This document shows positions 1-10,420 of a DNA stretch of 64,000 nt, piece after piece. The DNA is from Diplosphaera chodatii (lineage: Eukaryota; Chlorophyta; Trebouxiophyceae; Prasiolales; Stichococcaceae), in NCBI GenBank assembly GCA_032358165.1, contig JAALGY010000053.1, forward strand, positions 1,302,001 through 1,366,000. The letters run 5' to 3'. The position numbers and the translations under genes are program-made. The notes beneath the pieces are model-generated. The model saw nothing but the letters and a program-made list of their open reading frames with translations, was not told where the DNA came from and searched no databases. Every line of letters begins with the position of its first letter. Position 1 is the stretch's first letter.

Positions 1-249
1 CCGCCGCCGGATCGCTGCCGGCCATACTCGCCACTGTTTGCTCTGCAAGCGGCACGGCAAGGCTGGGGCGTGAGCCGGGAGACACCAGCACGCTGTCTAG
101 ATAGAAGGTTGTTGCTGCAGGGTCTGGCGGCCGTGCCGGGCTGCTTGGCACCAATTCCTTGCTGTGTGTGCCTGCAGTCAGTGATATTCATCACAATCCT
201 GGCCCGACCAGCCAGGACTGCGGCTTAAGCCGCGCGTTTGTGCTGCTGG

Positions 250-342
250 AAGCTGCTGCCTCAAAATTTTCACATCAACATCGACGCAGTCGCCAGCAAC
301 GAGCTCTATGCCAAGCACATGCAGATCCCACTGGCAAGGTAG
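250..342 (+). CDS. 3'-terminal exon of an unidentified gene (partial)
   Basis: An open frame reads ...LLPQNFHINIDAVASNE and ends in IPLAR followed by TAG at 340-342. Its composition (hydrophobic/charged alternation, no low complexity) looks like a real C-terminus, and it lies on the + strand just inside the left edge. The exon boundary is a guess: it may begin anywhere between about 225 and 255. I do not recognise the family. The 249 bases to the left show no frame I can join to it with confidence, so the rest of the gene probably lies in an upstream exon or beyond the window. Confidence 0.35.
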   Translation, partial: KLLPQNFHINIDAVASNELYAKHMQIPLAR

Positions 343-819
343 CTCGAGTCTGGCTATGGAGGTGTCAATTGGTGCTGATCTTGGTCGAAGTTTTCAACAT
401 GGCTAAACCCTCCACAGCGTCACGTGACCTTGCTGCACACCCCGTGTGCGAGCACCATGTGCATGCCGACTTCGACAAGCGCTGCACGACCGTGCGATTC
501 AGCTGTGAACTGTGTGAAGCTTTGGGGACGTGCTCATGAAGCTATCCATTGCGTCCGGAATCTGACATGGCATGTGCTGCACGTGCCTGACAGACAACAC
601 GCAGTTGAGCTGGTTGCCATCAACCTGATCTTGGTCTCGAAGGTCGAAGCCACACGCCAACATTCAAGCCATGCTCACACGCTGGTCGTGTCACGTTATT
701 CTCATTGCGTTGGCGGGTCCCAATATGCTGTATGGCTGGTGTGCTGCGCCCCGCGCTGACTAGCTCTGCTCTCTTGAAAGCCTGGCACAATCAATCCACC
801 CTGTACCTGAGGCAAGCGT
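343..819. other. Intergenic, upstream of AAE14
   Basis: No supported coding exon. The stretch should hold the 3' end of the left-edge gene and the promoter of AAE14. I see no distinctive repeat or RNA gene. Confidence 0.4.
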
Positions 820-3303
820 ATGGCACACGTTTGCCAGCACTTGGCGTCCCTCACGCAGCACTCGCCGAATCGGCTGCTGACCATATGCGGGGACAGGCAG
901 CAGACCTGCAGCCAGGTTGCGGAACGTGTTGCGGCTCTGGCGGCGGCGCTGGTGTCGGAGCTGCAGCTGCAGGCAGGCGAACGTGTGGCACTTGCGGCGC
1001 TGAACACCGACCGCCACCTCGAGGCGCTCCTTGCGGTCCTGGCAGCGGGCGGCTTGGCAGCGCCGCTCAACTGGCGATGGAGTGCAGAGGTGGGCGCTGA
1101 GGACAGCACATGGTGTCTCTGCGATTCGCACCACGGCATGATTGCGCCACTTCGAAATGCAGCGCAAACGATGCGACCTACAGGATGCGCTCACTGCGCT
1201 GGCGCCGTGCGGCCCCAGCATCCTCCTCGTGGACGAGCCCTGCAGCCGCTTCGCGGCCCTGGCGCAGCAGCTGCCCAGCCTGCGGCACATCGTTGCACTG
1301 GGTGGGGTCGCATTTACACGTGCCCTAGCATGCTGATGTGGTGGCGCCGTCACCCAGACTCGTCATGACTCTCTTCCATGATATAGGGGATGCGGCGCAG
1401 CTGATGTCGGTGCTGCCGCGCGCTGTGCCGGCGGAGCAGCTGATCAGCCTGCACAACGGGGCGCCGCTCATGCTGCGTGCAGATGACAGCGGAGCTGCGG
1501 TGCTCTGCTTCACGTCCGGCACCACAGCTGCGCCCAAGGTAGTCTTGCAGTGTAGGAAATCTTGGCAATCCTCCCAATGCCACATGTGGAGGTTCTCAAT
1601 CGACAGCGCCGCTAGATGGATCAGAATTGTGCCATTGCCTACATATGGAGCTGCTGGCCATGTCTGAGTCGCACGTGCTATTGCAGACCACAGCTCTCGT
1701 CCTGCTTCCCAGGCTGCTGTCCTGTCGCATGCGGCTTTCCATGTGCAATCGCTGAGCAAGCTGCTGGCGATTGGCTACTGCGCTGATGACGTGCACTATC
1801 ATGCCGCCCCGCTGTGTCATGTGGGTATGTTCCCTGTCGTGGCACTGCATGATGTTAATCTGTGCACCCTCTCTGACTTGCGAAGGCCATTTTACACCCC
1901 AAATGCGCTGACCTGCTGCAGGCGGGCTTTCCTCACTGTTTGCAACGTTGATGGCCGGAGGGCAGCACATCCTTCCCTCCCGGTTTACGGCTGCAGCAAT
2001 GCTTGAAGACCTTGATCGTCACCAGGTGACTGCATGACCTTTTTGTGCGTTGAAGCATACCGGACATTGTTGCAACAACACTGCAGCAAAGACACCAACC
2101 GCAACTTCAGAGTGCCGCCTGCGTAGGTGACTAGCTTTATTGCGGTGCCGGCAATGCTGGTGGCGCTGTGTGAGGCAAGCACCAATGGCCGGCAGCGTGC
2201 GTTCCCGCATGTCCGGCGGGTGCTGATTGGCGGCGGCACCCCCGGTGATGGACTGCTTCACAGCGTCCGCCGGCTGTTCCCAGCAGCCAGCATCAAGCTG
2301 TCATACGCCATGACTGAGGCGGCCTCGTCCATGACGTTCCGCACCCTCGCCACTGGGGGCCCCACATTCGCAGCTGATGCTAGCGCTCAGCCGTCAGCAA
2401 CAGAGCCGCTCCCGGCTGCCGCTGTATGCGTTGGACGACCAGCGCCTGGCGTGGAGCTGGACATCCAGCATGCTGCTGGCTTGCCACCAGGTGCAACTTT
2501 GCATACTGTATAGGGATTGGGCTCAGCATCACACCGTAGCTGTGTACATAGTTTACCACATGTCATATGTCTGCTAAACTCACAGGTCAGGGCGTCATCC
2601 GCACCCGTGGCCCTCATGTCATGCTGGGCTATTGGTCGGAGGGCGGCGGCGCCCTACGGCCGCGGCCTGGTGACTGGCTGGCGACCGGCGACATGGGTGA
2701 GCATTGCCAATGCTACAGAGCTACGGACCCGGTTGATGTGAGCGCAGCCTGCTCAAGTGCTTACAACTTGAGATGTTGCACCCACGGTTGCTGGCAGGAT
2801 TTTTTGATACACACGGGCAGCTGTGGCTGCTGGGCCGCGGTGCGGATGTCATCAGGAGCGGCAGCGAGACGGTGCATGCGCTGGATGTGGAGCGGTGCCT
2901 GCAGCAACATCCCGATGTGTTGGCAGCGGCGGTGGTGGGTTTGCCACACGCCCGCTTGGGCGAGCAGGTCCGCAGCCTCCGTCATCTCAGAAGCACCAAC
3001 ATGACACTCATAGGACTGTGTGCCCTGAGCTTGCAAGTGTTGAACGTGTTCTCATGCACCCATGCGCAGGTCATGGCGCTCGTGCAAGTCCGGCTGCTGC
3101 ACGTGCTGTCATTGGCAGAGTGGCAGAGCAAACTTCGATCGTTCTGCAGGCAGCAGGGGCTGTCCCATTATAAGGTTCCAGGCATCATTTGCTGCCAAGC
3201 GGCGCCGTTGCCAGTCAACAACTCTGGCAAAATCTTGAAGCGTGAGGTGAAAGCAGTGATGGCACAAATGTCGGCACGCAGCAAAGCTTTGAGCAAGATG
3301 TGA
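820..3303 (+). CDS. AAE14: 2-succinylbenzoate-CoA ligase, AAE14/MenE type (phylloquinone synthesis)
   Basis: Acyl-activating enzyme that makes o-succinylbenzoyl-CoA from OSB, ATP and CoA in vitamin K1 synthesis (plastid/peroxisome in plants). Nine exons join in frame to 544 aa: 820-1089, 1184-1301, 1387-1538, 1713-1824, 1922-2025, 2127-2490, 2586-2696, 2798-2967, 3070-3303. Residues 1-90 hold the N-terminal APLNWRWS segment typical of plant AAE14. The ATP-binding P-loop LCFTSGTTAAPK lies in exon 3, SYAMTEAAS (A5-like) in exon 6, GDWLATGDMG in exons 7-8, the GRGADVIRSGSE hinge in exon 8, and the catalytic Lys motif NNSGKILKREV near the C-terminus. Every junction keeps frame and restores family order. 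The start is the first Met before HVCQHLASL; there is no long transit peptide. The family hinge is usually GR..D.IK.GGE, so RSGSE is slightly unusual. A fatty-acyl or other AMP-forming ligase is the alternative, but the APLN.RWS and HGEATN-free architecture favours AAE14. Confidence 0.88.
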
Positions 3304-3900
3304 AGTATGAGGCAGTCCAATATTTTCATTGTAGAAACTCGGCCTCTTCAATGGCATCACCCAGAGTTCGTGTTCCTCACGCCAGACTCAGTGCACACAG
3401 ACCCTCATTTGACCAAAGTGACCTCTGCCAAGCCATCTCAAATACTCACAAGTGCACCTTACTGCTTCCAAAAGTGCATGGTCCCCAATTCCTGATGTAC
3501 CACGGTTCCTCTCATGCTCTCCGGTCACCCTTCGCCATTACAAGTACACTCCAACCCACTTGATGATGCTTGATCAGCGAGGTAAGTGCAAGTGTGAACT
3601 ATGTCGACCTGCATGAAGGAGTATGGTTCAATGGACAATGCAACGTGAAGTTTGCGCATGATGCTTGGAATGTCAACAGCAAGGGGGAGGACACCGATAC
3701 AACAAAAGACGCACGTCGGCAGATTTTGCGCACGATCTGTGCAGACGGCGTCGTAATGGTGCTTCGCCATGACCTCGAGGTTGCTGCCGAGAGTGTTTGC
3801 CAGGACGAGGAGCTCCTCATTGCTCTCGTCGTCACGATGCAAAGCCTTGACGAGCCACCATGCGGCATTTGCGAATGGTCCCATAGTCCTCAACCAGGCC
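3304..3900. other. Convergent 3' region between AAE14 and the next minus-strand gene
   Basis: No exon is assigned with confidence. A minus-strand open frame (3525-3929) contains a protein-like stretch (WWLVKALHRDDESNEELL) and could be a terminal exon of the minus gene to the right. An overlapping + frame covers the same bases, so coding sense is undecided. Confidence 0.3.
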
Positions 3901-6900
3901 TTATACATGCAAAGCTTTGAGCACGTCACAATGGGAAGGTGGCATGCACCGTGTGCGCAGCCAAGAACTCAACCCAAGCAAGGCCGGACATGATAGGGCA
4001 AGTAGCTTGAGGCACACACCGCCAAACCCCACCTGTGGCATGCCGCGTGCACCGTTCCCCATGGGACTTTGGCCGCCGCCGGTCCGCTGTTGAGCAACCG
4101 CCGCCGCGTCCCCCGGCAGCGGAGCATCGGCACACGTCTGACTAGGGGTGGCTGACGCAGCAGCCGCCGAGGCGTTTGCGCCCAAGCCGCAGTCTGGAGT
4201 TGCGCACGCTGCACCGCCACCGCTGAAACGGTCCGGATCAGCCTGCGCCAGTGCGCGCAAATGGTTGCCGCTCACGTCCACCCTGATCACGGCAACATCA
4301 ATGCAACATCGCTAACACAGTGTCATCAAGACATGATGGGCCAGCCCTAGATGCAAGGTGGACGGCCAAACCTACCTGCTGCACGGCACCCTGGACGCCG
4401 CCTGCAGCGAGGGCAATCACATTGGTCACATGCTGACGGGCAAAGTACATGGACACCAGACACGGGCGCGTGCGACATCCGTGCACATCATCATGAAGCA
4501 ACACAATGAATCAGACCTGCAGGGTCCTTAGCAGCCGGCAAGTGGAACGGTCCGTCCTGCATGCCGAGCACCACCCGCTGCGAGCCATGGGTAGCTGGTG
4601 ATGGTGGGGCAAAGGTTGGGCGGTGGGGGTCTTGCAGCGCGGCAGCCCGGATGCCGACCTCCGCTGAGTCGCCGCGGGCAAGCGGCGGAGCAGTGGCAGG
4701 GGTGGCAGCGGCGGCGGGGGTGGAAAGGAGCAACTCAGGCGACTGAGCCGCCTGCGCTGCCTGTGCGCCGACAGCCGGGTGGCGACATGCGGCCGCGGAC
4801 ACGATATCGGGCGCATCGGCCCCCGTCAGCGACTGCATCTTGCGAAGCTTGGCAGGACGCTTTGAGTGTGTGTGGGACGCCTTGTGGCGGGCACCCAAGC
4901 GGCTCGCGCCCCGCAGAGCCGCCTCCGCCCTGATCTCGTCAGTGACGAGGTGGCTGGCCAAGAACTCCACGCCCAAGATATCCCTGCTGAGCACCTCGTT
5001 ACATGCCATGCGCTGCAGCGCGAGGACGTTGGAGCTGCTCGGACGCTCGCGTGCCGTGTGCTGGAGGTGCAACACCATTGGCCCCCGCGCATCTGCGGGC
5101 AGCTCCAAGCCCTCCTGCTCCACCCGCTTGCGGCGGGCCACGCACAGCCGGGGCCAGCCGGGCGCCAGCAGGTGCAGCTGGATGTACTTGGGGTTGACGC
5201 CGCCGAGCAGGGTGATGAGCACCGATTTCGGCACATACACGCGCTCCTCCGGGTCCCTGAGCACCACGTAGTGGACGGCGTGGCCGCGGGCGGGCCGCAC
5301 GTCGGAGCTGTCGCCCGGTGCGCTCAGCACAGGCGACGGCTGCCTCAAAGACGGGTCAGCGGCGCTGACAGCCCCATCCAAGGCATCGCCGGCGGGGCGG
5401 ACCGCAGCGGTTCCGCCGCCAGCAAGGAGCTGCATGGCCGCGGCGGCCGCAGTGTGCTGCTCAGATTGCTGCCACGCAGCAAATAACGCATCTGCACTGA
5501 GTCCATCGTTGACAGGGCCCGGGCCCGGCGGGGTGGCACCTGCAGCACATCAAGCGTGAAACCCTACGCAGACTGCGAAGAGGCCGACAACAAAATAGCA
5601 AGCAACGGGAGTAGCAAGGTGCACCCCGCAGGCTGGCGCTAGCTTTCGCTTGCCGCCGCTCTTGCATCGCACGCTAGCATTGCAGCATGCACTGCGCATT
5701 GCACAATCACCTTGCGTCGGGGTAAATCCCAAGCGTGTCGGCGGGGCGGTCGGAGCGACCAAGGTTGCTTTAGATGCGCCGGTGCAGCGCGCCCAGGCTT
5801 CCGACGCCATGGCGCGTGCAAGGTCGAGCTGCAGCTGGGATCCACATCACAACTGAGGAGTTTTATCAAGCACTCACGTTTCGCACAGAGTTCTACAGGC
5901 CTGCGTCTCCCACGAGTACGACCGGGTCCACCATGGCCTCCTGCAGTCAGGATGCCGAAGGTGAGAAAGGCTTTGTGATCCTCATGCAGCGAGCAGTTGG
6001 GTTGGCAGGCGCTGCACACCACCCTGTCACCTGGGTTATAGGGCACAGCATCCAGCCGGTGTCTGGTACCGCATGTGCTGCCTGCGGCTGCTGCGGCTCT
6101 GGGGGTGCCTCTGCAGCTGGCTGCTGGAGGGCTTGGCGGGATGCAGCCTCAGGTCTGCTGCCATGCTGAGGCTGTGCCGCATCACCAGCCGGTGGTGCAG
6201 CCACAGATGGTTTGCTGTCGCCGGGCGGGACTGCTGCCGGTGTGACGTCGCAGCTGGCTCTGGCGGGCGGGCTGCTGCGCTTCAACTGCGCTGGCGCCCT
6301 TCTGGATCGCTGCTGCTTGGGCTTGGGCCTTGAGGCTGGGGCTGCCGCTGCTATGCGGGCGGCAGGAACGTTTGACACAGCGCCATTGAGAAAGGGTATG
6401 TCGTTCACCTGCGACGCAGCATCGGTCGTGGAGTCACTGAACTGCGAGCAGATCAACACGAGTGCACCATCCCGATTGCTCGCGAAACCAGGACACGATG
6501 GCGCCTGCACTCCCTACCTGCTGTCTGGCTCTCCTCCGGTCCTGCGACCGCCGCCGTCTGTTGCGCTGCACCTCCCTGAGATGCAGCAGGAGGCGCCGCC
6601 ACGCCCACAGCAGCGAGGCGGTGGCGGCGTCGAAGGCCATGATGTAGTACGGCAGCACTCGCTTGGCCACCGGCTTGCAGGCCGCGGGCATGCGCCTGCA
6701 TGCCGGGGGCACCGCAAAATGAGGAAAAGAGGGTTGTCTCGCAGACATCTGCAACCGGTCGCAACATCAGCAGGACAGCACAGCATCATTACACCCTTCA
6801 GATGCACCCAACATCGTGTGGATCACGCACCCGCAGAGGAGGTAGGATGCCACTGCACCGTCGAGCGCCAGGCTGCCCGCGTCCTTGATGAGCAGCCACA

Positions 6901-7919
6901 AGCACAGCACAGCTGCCGCCGCGGACCACGCCACCACCTTGCCCACCCAGAAGACCACCGCCAGTGGCGCAGCGAGCAGCAGCCCACAGGCCGGCAGCAG
7001 CCCCGGCCACCGCAGCTGGCCAGACTGAAATCTCTGCTCTTGAGCCTCCAACTTGCTGATGGCATCCTCTTCCCAAGTTCGTAGATGCCCACGCCAACGT
7101 TGTAGATCGTCCCCAGCACGACTACAAACACGGCACATACAAGCGGCCTGGCCATTGCTACCATATCCTTAAAAGTGGCCCATGCCGCGGTGCCCAGGAA
7201 GGACGGCTGAGCCAGCGCCACGGGCGGCAGCTGCCAGCATATGGTGCGGATGTGGTCATAGATGCTATCAAGCACATCGGAGTACCATGCGAAGAGCATT
7301 TCTGTGACCATCGACAACATGAACAGCTCGTTCTTGGCGATCGAGGACTCGGTGACGACCTGCACGCAAGCATGGCAGGGCGTTGGCTGCAGAGAGGATG
7401 CAAGCATGCGCTGAGGGCGCTGCGACGGTCAACTGCAATGTACACTGACAGTCGCACTCAACGACACTGCCATGCGGTCACCTGGTGCCAGGTCACGACG
7501 GCCGCAACGGGCACGCGCAGCAGCAGCCACTTTGAGCTGTGCCAGGGCCTGCCGAGGTCTGGGCGGTGCCCGGTGGCGGCGTGCCACAGCCAGGCCAGGG
7601 CCCGCCGCCACCATGTGCGTGCTCTATGTTTGCTGACGCACGGCTGCCCAGGGCCGCCGCACACGCCATCGACTCCAACTGAGGCGCACGTGCCGGACTC
7701 GCCAGTTTATGCACAGCTTTGCGGCGCGCAACAGAAGCTGGCGGTGGCCTGTGGCGCACGCGCACTTAGAGCGGCAGCCCTCAGCCGGAGCAGCTGATGC
7801 TGTTCCAAGGTGTCTGATGCTGAGGCTGACTCTGAAGTCCCACCAGCAGCGTCCGCTTGCGCTGCGGCGTGTGCAAAGACGAGCAGCCACAGGTATGCCA
7901 CAGCGGGTGAGAGCACCAT
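3901..7919 (-). CDS. Hypothetical multi-exon membrane protein (possibly two genes)
   Basis: Not recognised. Reading leftward from ATG 7919, the N-terminus LSPAVAYLWLLVFAHAAAQA looks like a signal peptide. Further exons carry hydrophobic segments near 7.1-7.2 kb (PLVCAVFVVVLGTIYNVGVG) and 6.85-7.0 kb (LLPACGLLLAAPLAVVFWVG, AAAAVLCLWLLIK), then a basic stretch near 6.6 kb (LLLHLREVQRNRRRRSQDRR). About 6.0-6.5 kb is Pro/Ala-rich low complexity. An exon about 4600-5548 has an ordered core (HYVVLRDPEERVYVPKSVLI, NPKYIQLHLLAPGWPRLC) followed by a disordered Ala/Pro tail. Exons about 4300-4500 (QHVTNVIALAAGGVQGA) and 3901-4290 (IRVDVSGNHLRALAQADPDRF) look like the C-terminus. Exon joins at 5.5-6.5 kb are uncertain, and the ordered half from 5548 leftward could be a separate soluble protein. 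Confidence 0.42.
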
Positions 7920-8545
7920 GCTGCCTGCAGCCCTGATGCACGCAAGATGCAGCAGGCGTCAGCGTGGAATCATGTGTATAGATACTTGTGCGGCAGTGCC
8001 GACATGTACAGCGAGGTGGTGTAAGCCTTGTTTCAAACCAATGAGCTGTTGCGCATGGTATGAGGTGCACCCTTCAAACGGCAGCGGGGTCACCTGGCAC
8101 TGGTGCGCTCGAAAGGATAATCTGCACAAGTATTCAGAAGGAGTGTTTGTTGTCCACGGCTGCGAGCTCCCTCGATGCACTTTAACCTAGCAAGCGCATC
8201 TGTACGGGAGATAGGCAGCAAGCACAGATGCCCGACATCCAGGCAGGCTGCCTGGTGTTGCTGCTACATGTGTACTCCGCATTGTAACACAAACAAGATC
8301 GTAAATGCCTTGCAGCAAAGAGGATGTGCCTCAGCGACCAAAGGATGAAGCGGTGCACGTACCCAGTACTGCTCAGCACGCATGCCGCGGCGGCAGGAAG
8401 CAGGTCCGACGTCCTTGTGACTCGGACATGCATTGCCGTACCACGCATTGCAGGCTGCAACTAGTCCTTGGCATCAACATGTTACACATGCCCTAAGTGG
8501 CATCAAAATCATTATTATCTTGTTGCTCGTGCTGGCTGATGTAAT

Positions 8546-8615
8546 TATTGCCGTTTTCATGTCCATTGGTGCAGCCCCGGTCGGTCCCAAAACGAAAAAC
8601 GATCGGAACGAAACC
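8546..8615 (+). repeat. Left arm of perfect 70-bp inverted repeat
   Basis: Begins TTATTGCCGTTTTCATG and ends GATCGGAACGAAAC. Its exact reverse complement is at 9274-9343; the paired coordinates sum to 17889 along the whole arm. The arms enclose 658 bp with no convincing ORF. This is the form of a small non-autonomous DNA transposon with long terminal inverted repeats (MULE-like or foldback). I find no matching target-site duplication in the bases just outside the arms (GATGTAA versus CACATAT). Confidence 0.85.
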
Positions 8616-9273
8616 AAACGAGACTGGGTCCCAGTAGTCCAAGCATTCTAAACCCTGAAACGTTCAGGAGCGTTGCTGAACGTTGCGAGCGTTCATTCCT
8701 TCGTTCCGCACCAAGATGCAATCGGGCAGTCAGCGACGGCGCCCTCTAGATGATCGGGACGCCACTCAGTGCTGGACATCGTGCAACTGGCAAGCCGGAT
8801 TGCGGGGATGGGTGATGCCTGCAGGCTAGCACCACTCCCCGCGGCCGTGCCGTGCCCATACCACGCCTGTGTAGTATACTGGAAGCGACTATGGGCGGTC
8901 AAACACTTGCACAGCTGCCACGCAGATTGCCGTGTCAGAATGACCTAGCCCCGCAGTCGGCGCAGTCCCGCTCCACAACCACCATGCTTGGCCCTCACAC
9001 TCCTCGTCAACAGTGCTATGCTATCAATAACAACCTACCGATGCGCATCAGCATAATCACGCTCCCCGTGAAGTGTAACGTCCGTCCTGACGGCCTGATG
9101 GGCCGGCCAGGAGCTGGCAACGCAGCGTCAGCTTACACCAGCATGCCTCGTGCGCTTACATACAAGGCATGCTGTTCGACGGAACCGGCCTTGTCGCTTA
9201 CAAGCGGGCAAGTGCGGCTGCAGGCCTGCCGCCATGCTCTGGGACTACCACTCCGGAACGAAAGAAAAGAGAC

Positions 9274-9343
9274 GTTTCGTTCCGATCGTTTTTCGTTTTG
9301 GGACCGACCGGGGCTGCACCAATGGACATGAAAACGGCAATAA
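9274..9343 (-). repeat. Right arm of perfect 70-bp inverted repeat
   Basis: Reverse complement of 8546-8615 over all 70 positions. It diverges immediately on both sides, so the arm limits are sharp. The identity implies recent insertion, recent gene conversion between arms, or selection. Confidence 0.85.
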
Positions 9344-10039
9344 CACATATGCATGCGTGCCCGTGCCTATAGGTATGTACGTAGGCGTAATGACACCGCA
9401 TTGGCAAGGTTTTGATGGTTTACAATGGCACCTTTGTGTCGTGTTGGACACATAATGTTGCTGCTTCCGGTACCCGTGGAATCACCGGATCGCCCGGCAC
9501 AAATTAGTTGCCACGTCCTGACGACTTCGTGCGCCTTTCCAACCAGTACACCACATGCCAACCGACCCTGTTGTCTGACGTATGTCCCATTTGAAGCGAC
9601 TCGGATGACCGTGAAATTCTCTCAAGAGCTTATGATAAGACTCTGGGTCTAACAGAGGAATAATTGTTGCAATGATTCAAGGCAAAGGGTTTCCGTCGTC
9701 TCTTCCACATGGATGTTGCATTCGCATGAACCCTGCAGTCCTAAGTGCATTCGTCCTTCCCCGAAACCCCGAACACTGCCGAGCACTTGTCCTTGACTGA
9801 GACCGGTTATCAACCTTCACCCGAGAAACACCGGCCGCTACATTGACCTGCTATACAACCAACGTGAGGGTCTCTCCCTATTATTGGATAAAGACAGTGT
9901 GTGGTGCATCAATCCCCCGGCCGTATAATTTCGCCCAGCCAGCCGGCGAAATATCAAGCCCCCGAAACTTAGTATAGATTCTCGATTAACATCCATTCTT
10001 AGACTAGATTCCCCAACATCAAAAGGGGGGCGGCTCTCC

Positions 10040-10420
10040 TCAAGCATGCGGGAAATGACTCATGGGTAGATTGAGACAAAACACCCAAGGCGCCCGCCAA
10101 AAGGGCTCGCAGGGTGCGGCCTCTGTGCAGCGGGAGGGGCACATGCCGGCCAAAAGGGGGTCGCCCACCCTGTCAAGCAACCGGGAATCGAACCAAAGGG
10201 GCGCACCGCTCGCTGCGACGGCGCCCGGGCTCGCAGGGTGCGGCCTCTGTGCAGCGGGAGGGGCACCCGCCCGCCAAAAGGGGGTCGCCCACTCGATCAA
10301 GCAACCGGGAATCGAACCAAAGGGGCGCACACCTCGCTGCGACGGCGCCCGGGCTCGCAGGGTGCGGCCTCTGTGCAGCGGGAGGGGCACCCGCCCGCCC
10401 AAATGGGATCGCGCACTCGA
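10040..10420 (-). repeat. Divergent distal units of the tRNA-Gly-derived tandem array (type A, 124 bp)
   Basis: Read on + strand, the marker TCAAGCAACCGGGAATCGA (the 3' end of tRNA-Gly, reversed) occurs at 10173 and 10297 with a 124-bp period, and a degenerate copy (TCAAGCATGCGGGAAATGA) at 10040. These units end in ...AATCGAACC and so, on the minus strand, keep an intact B-box-like GGTTCGATTCC. Their other sequence (GCTCGCAGGGTGCGGCCTCTG and so on) differs from the 128-bp units to the right, so this is an older or separately amplified sub-family at the end far from the tRNA gene. Confidence 0.85.

Larger units (their letters stand above)
7920..10039. other. Gene-poor region containing a long inverted repeat
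   Basis: About 2.1 kb without a credible exon on either strand. Apart from the inverted repeat at 8546-8615 / 9274-9343 and a short run of GTTC/GAAC-rich sequence just inside its left arm (8655-8710), I see nothing. Local base composition (9.6-10.0 kb) is clearly more AT-rich than the neighbouring genes. Confidence 0.5.

Noticed and set aside
1163..1183. Alternative acceptor for AAE14 exon 2 at 1162
   Set aside because: It also keeps frame but inserts seven residues; the site at 1183 gives RWSAEDALTALAPCGPSIL, which fits the family spacing better.
6212..7084. 290-codon + ORF across the hypothetical membrane gene
   Set aside because: Gln/Arg/His-rich composition typical of an antisense shadow; the minus strand shows proper hydrophobic helices and splice sites.
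8546..9343. Autonomous transposon
   Set aside because: No transposase-like frame between the inverted arms, and no target-site duplication is visible; kept only as an inverted repeat.
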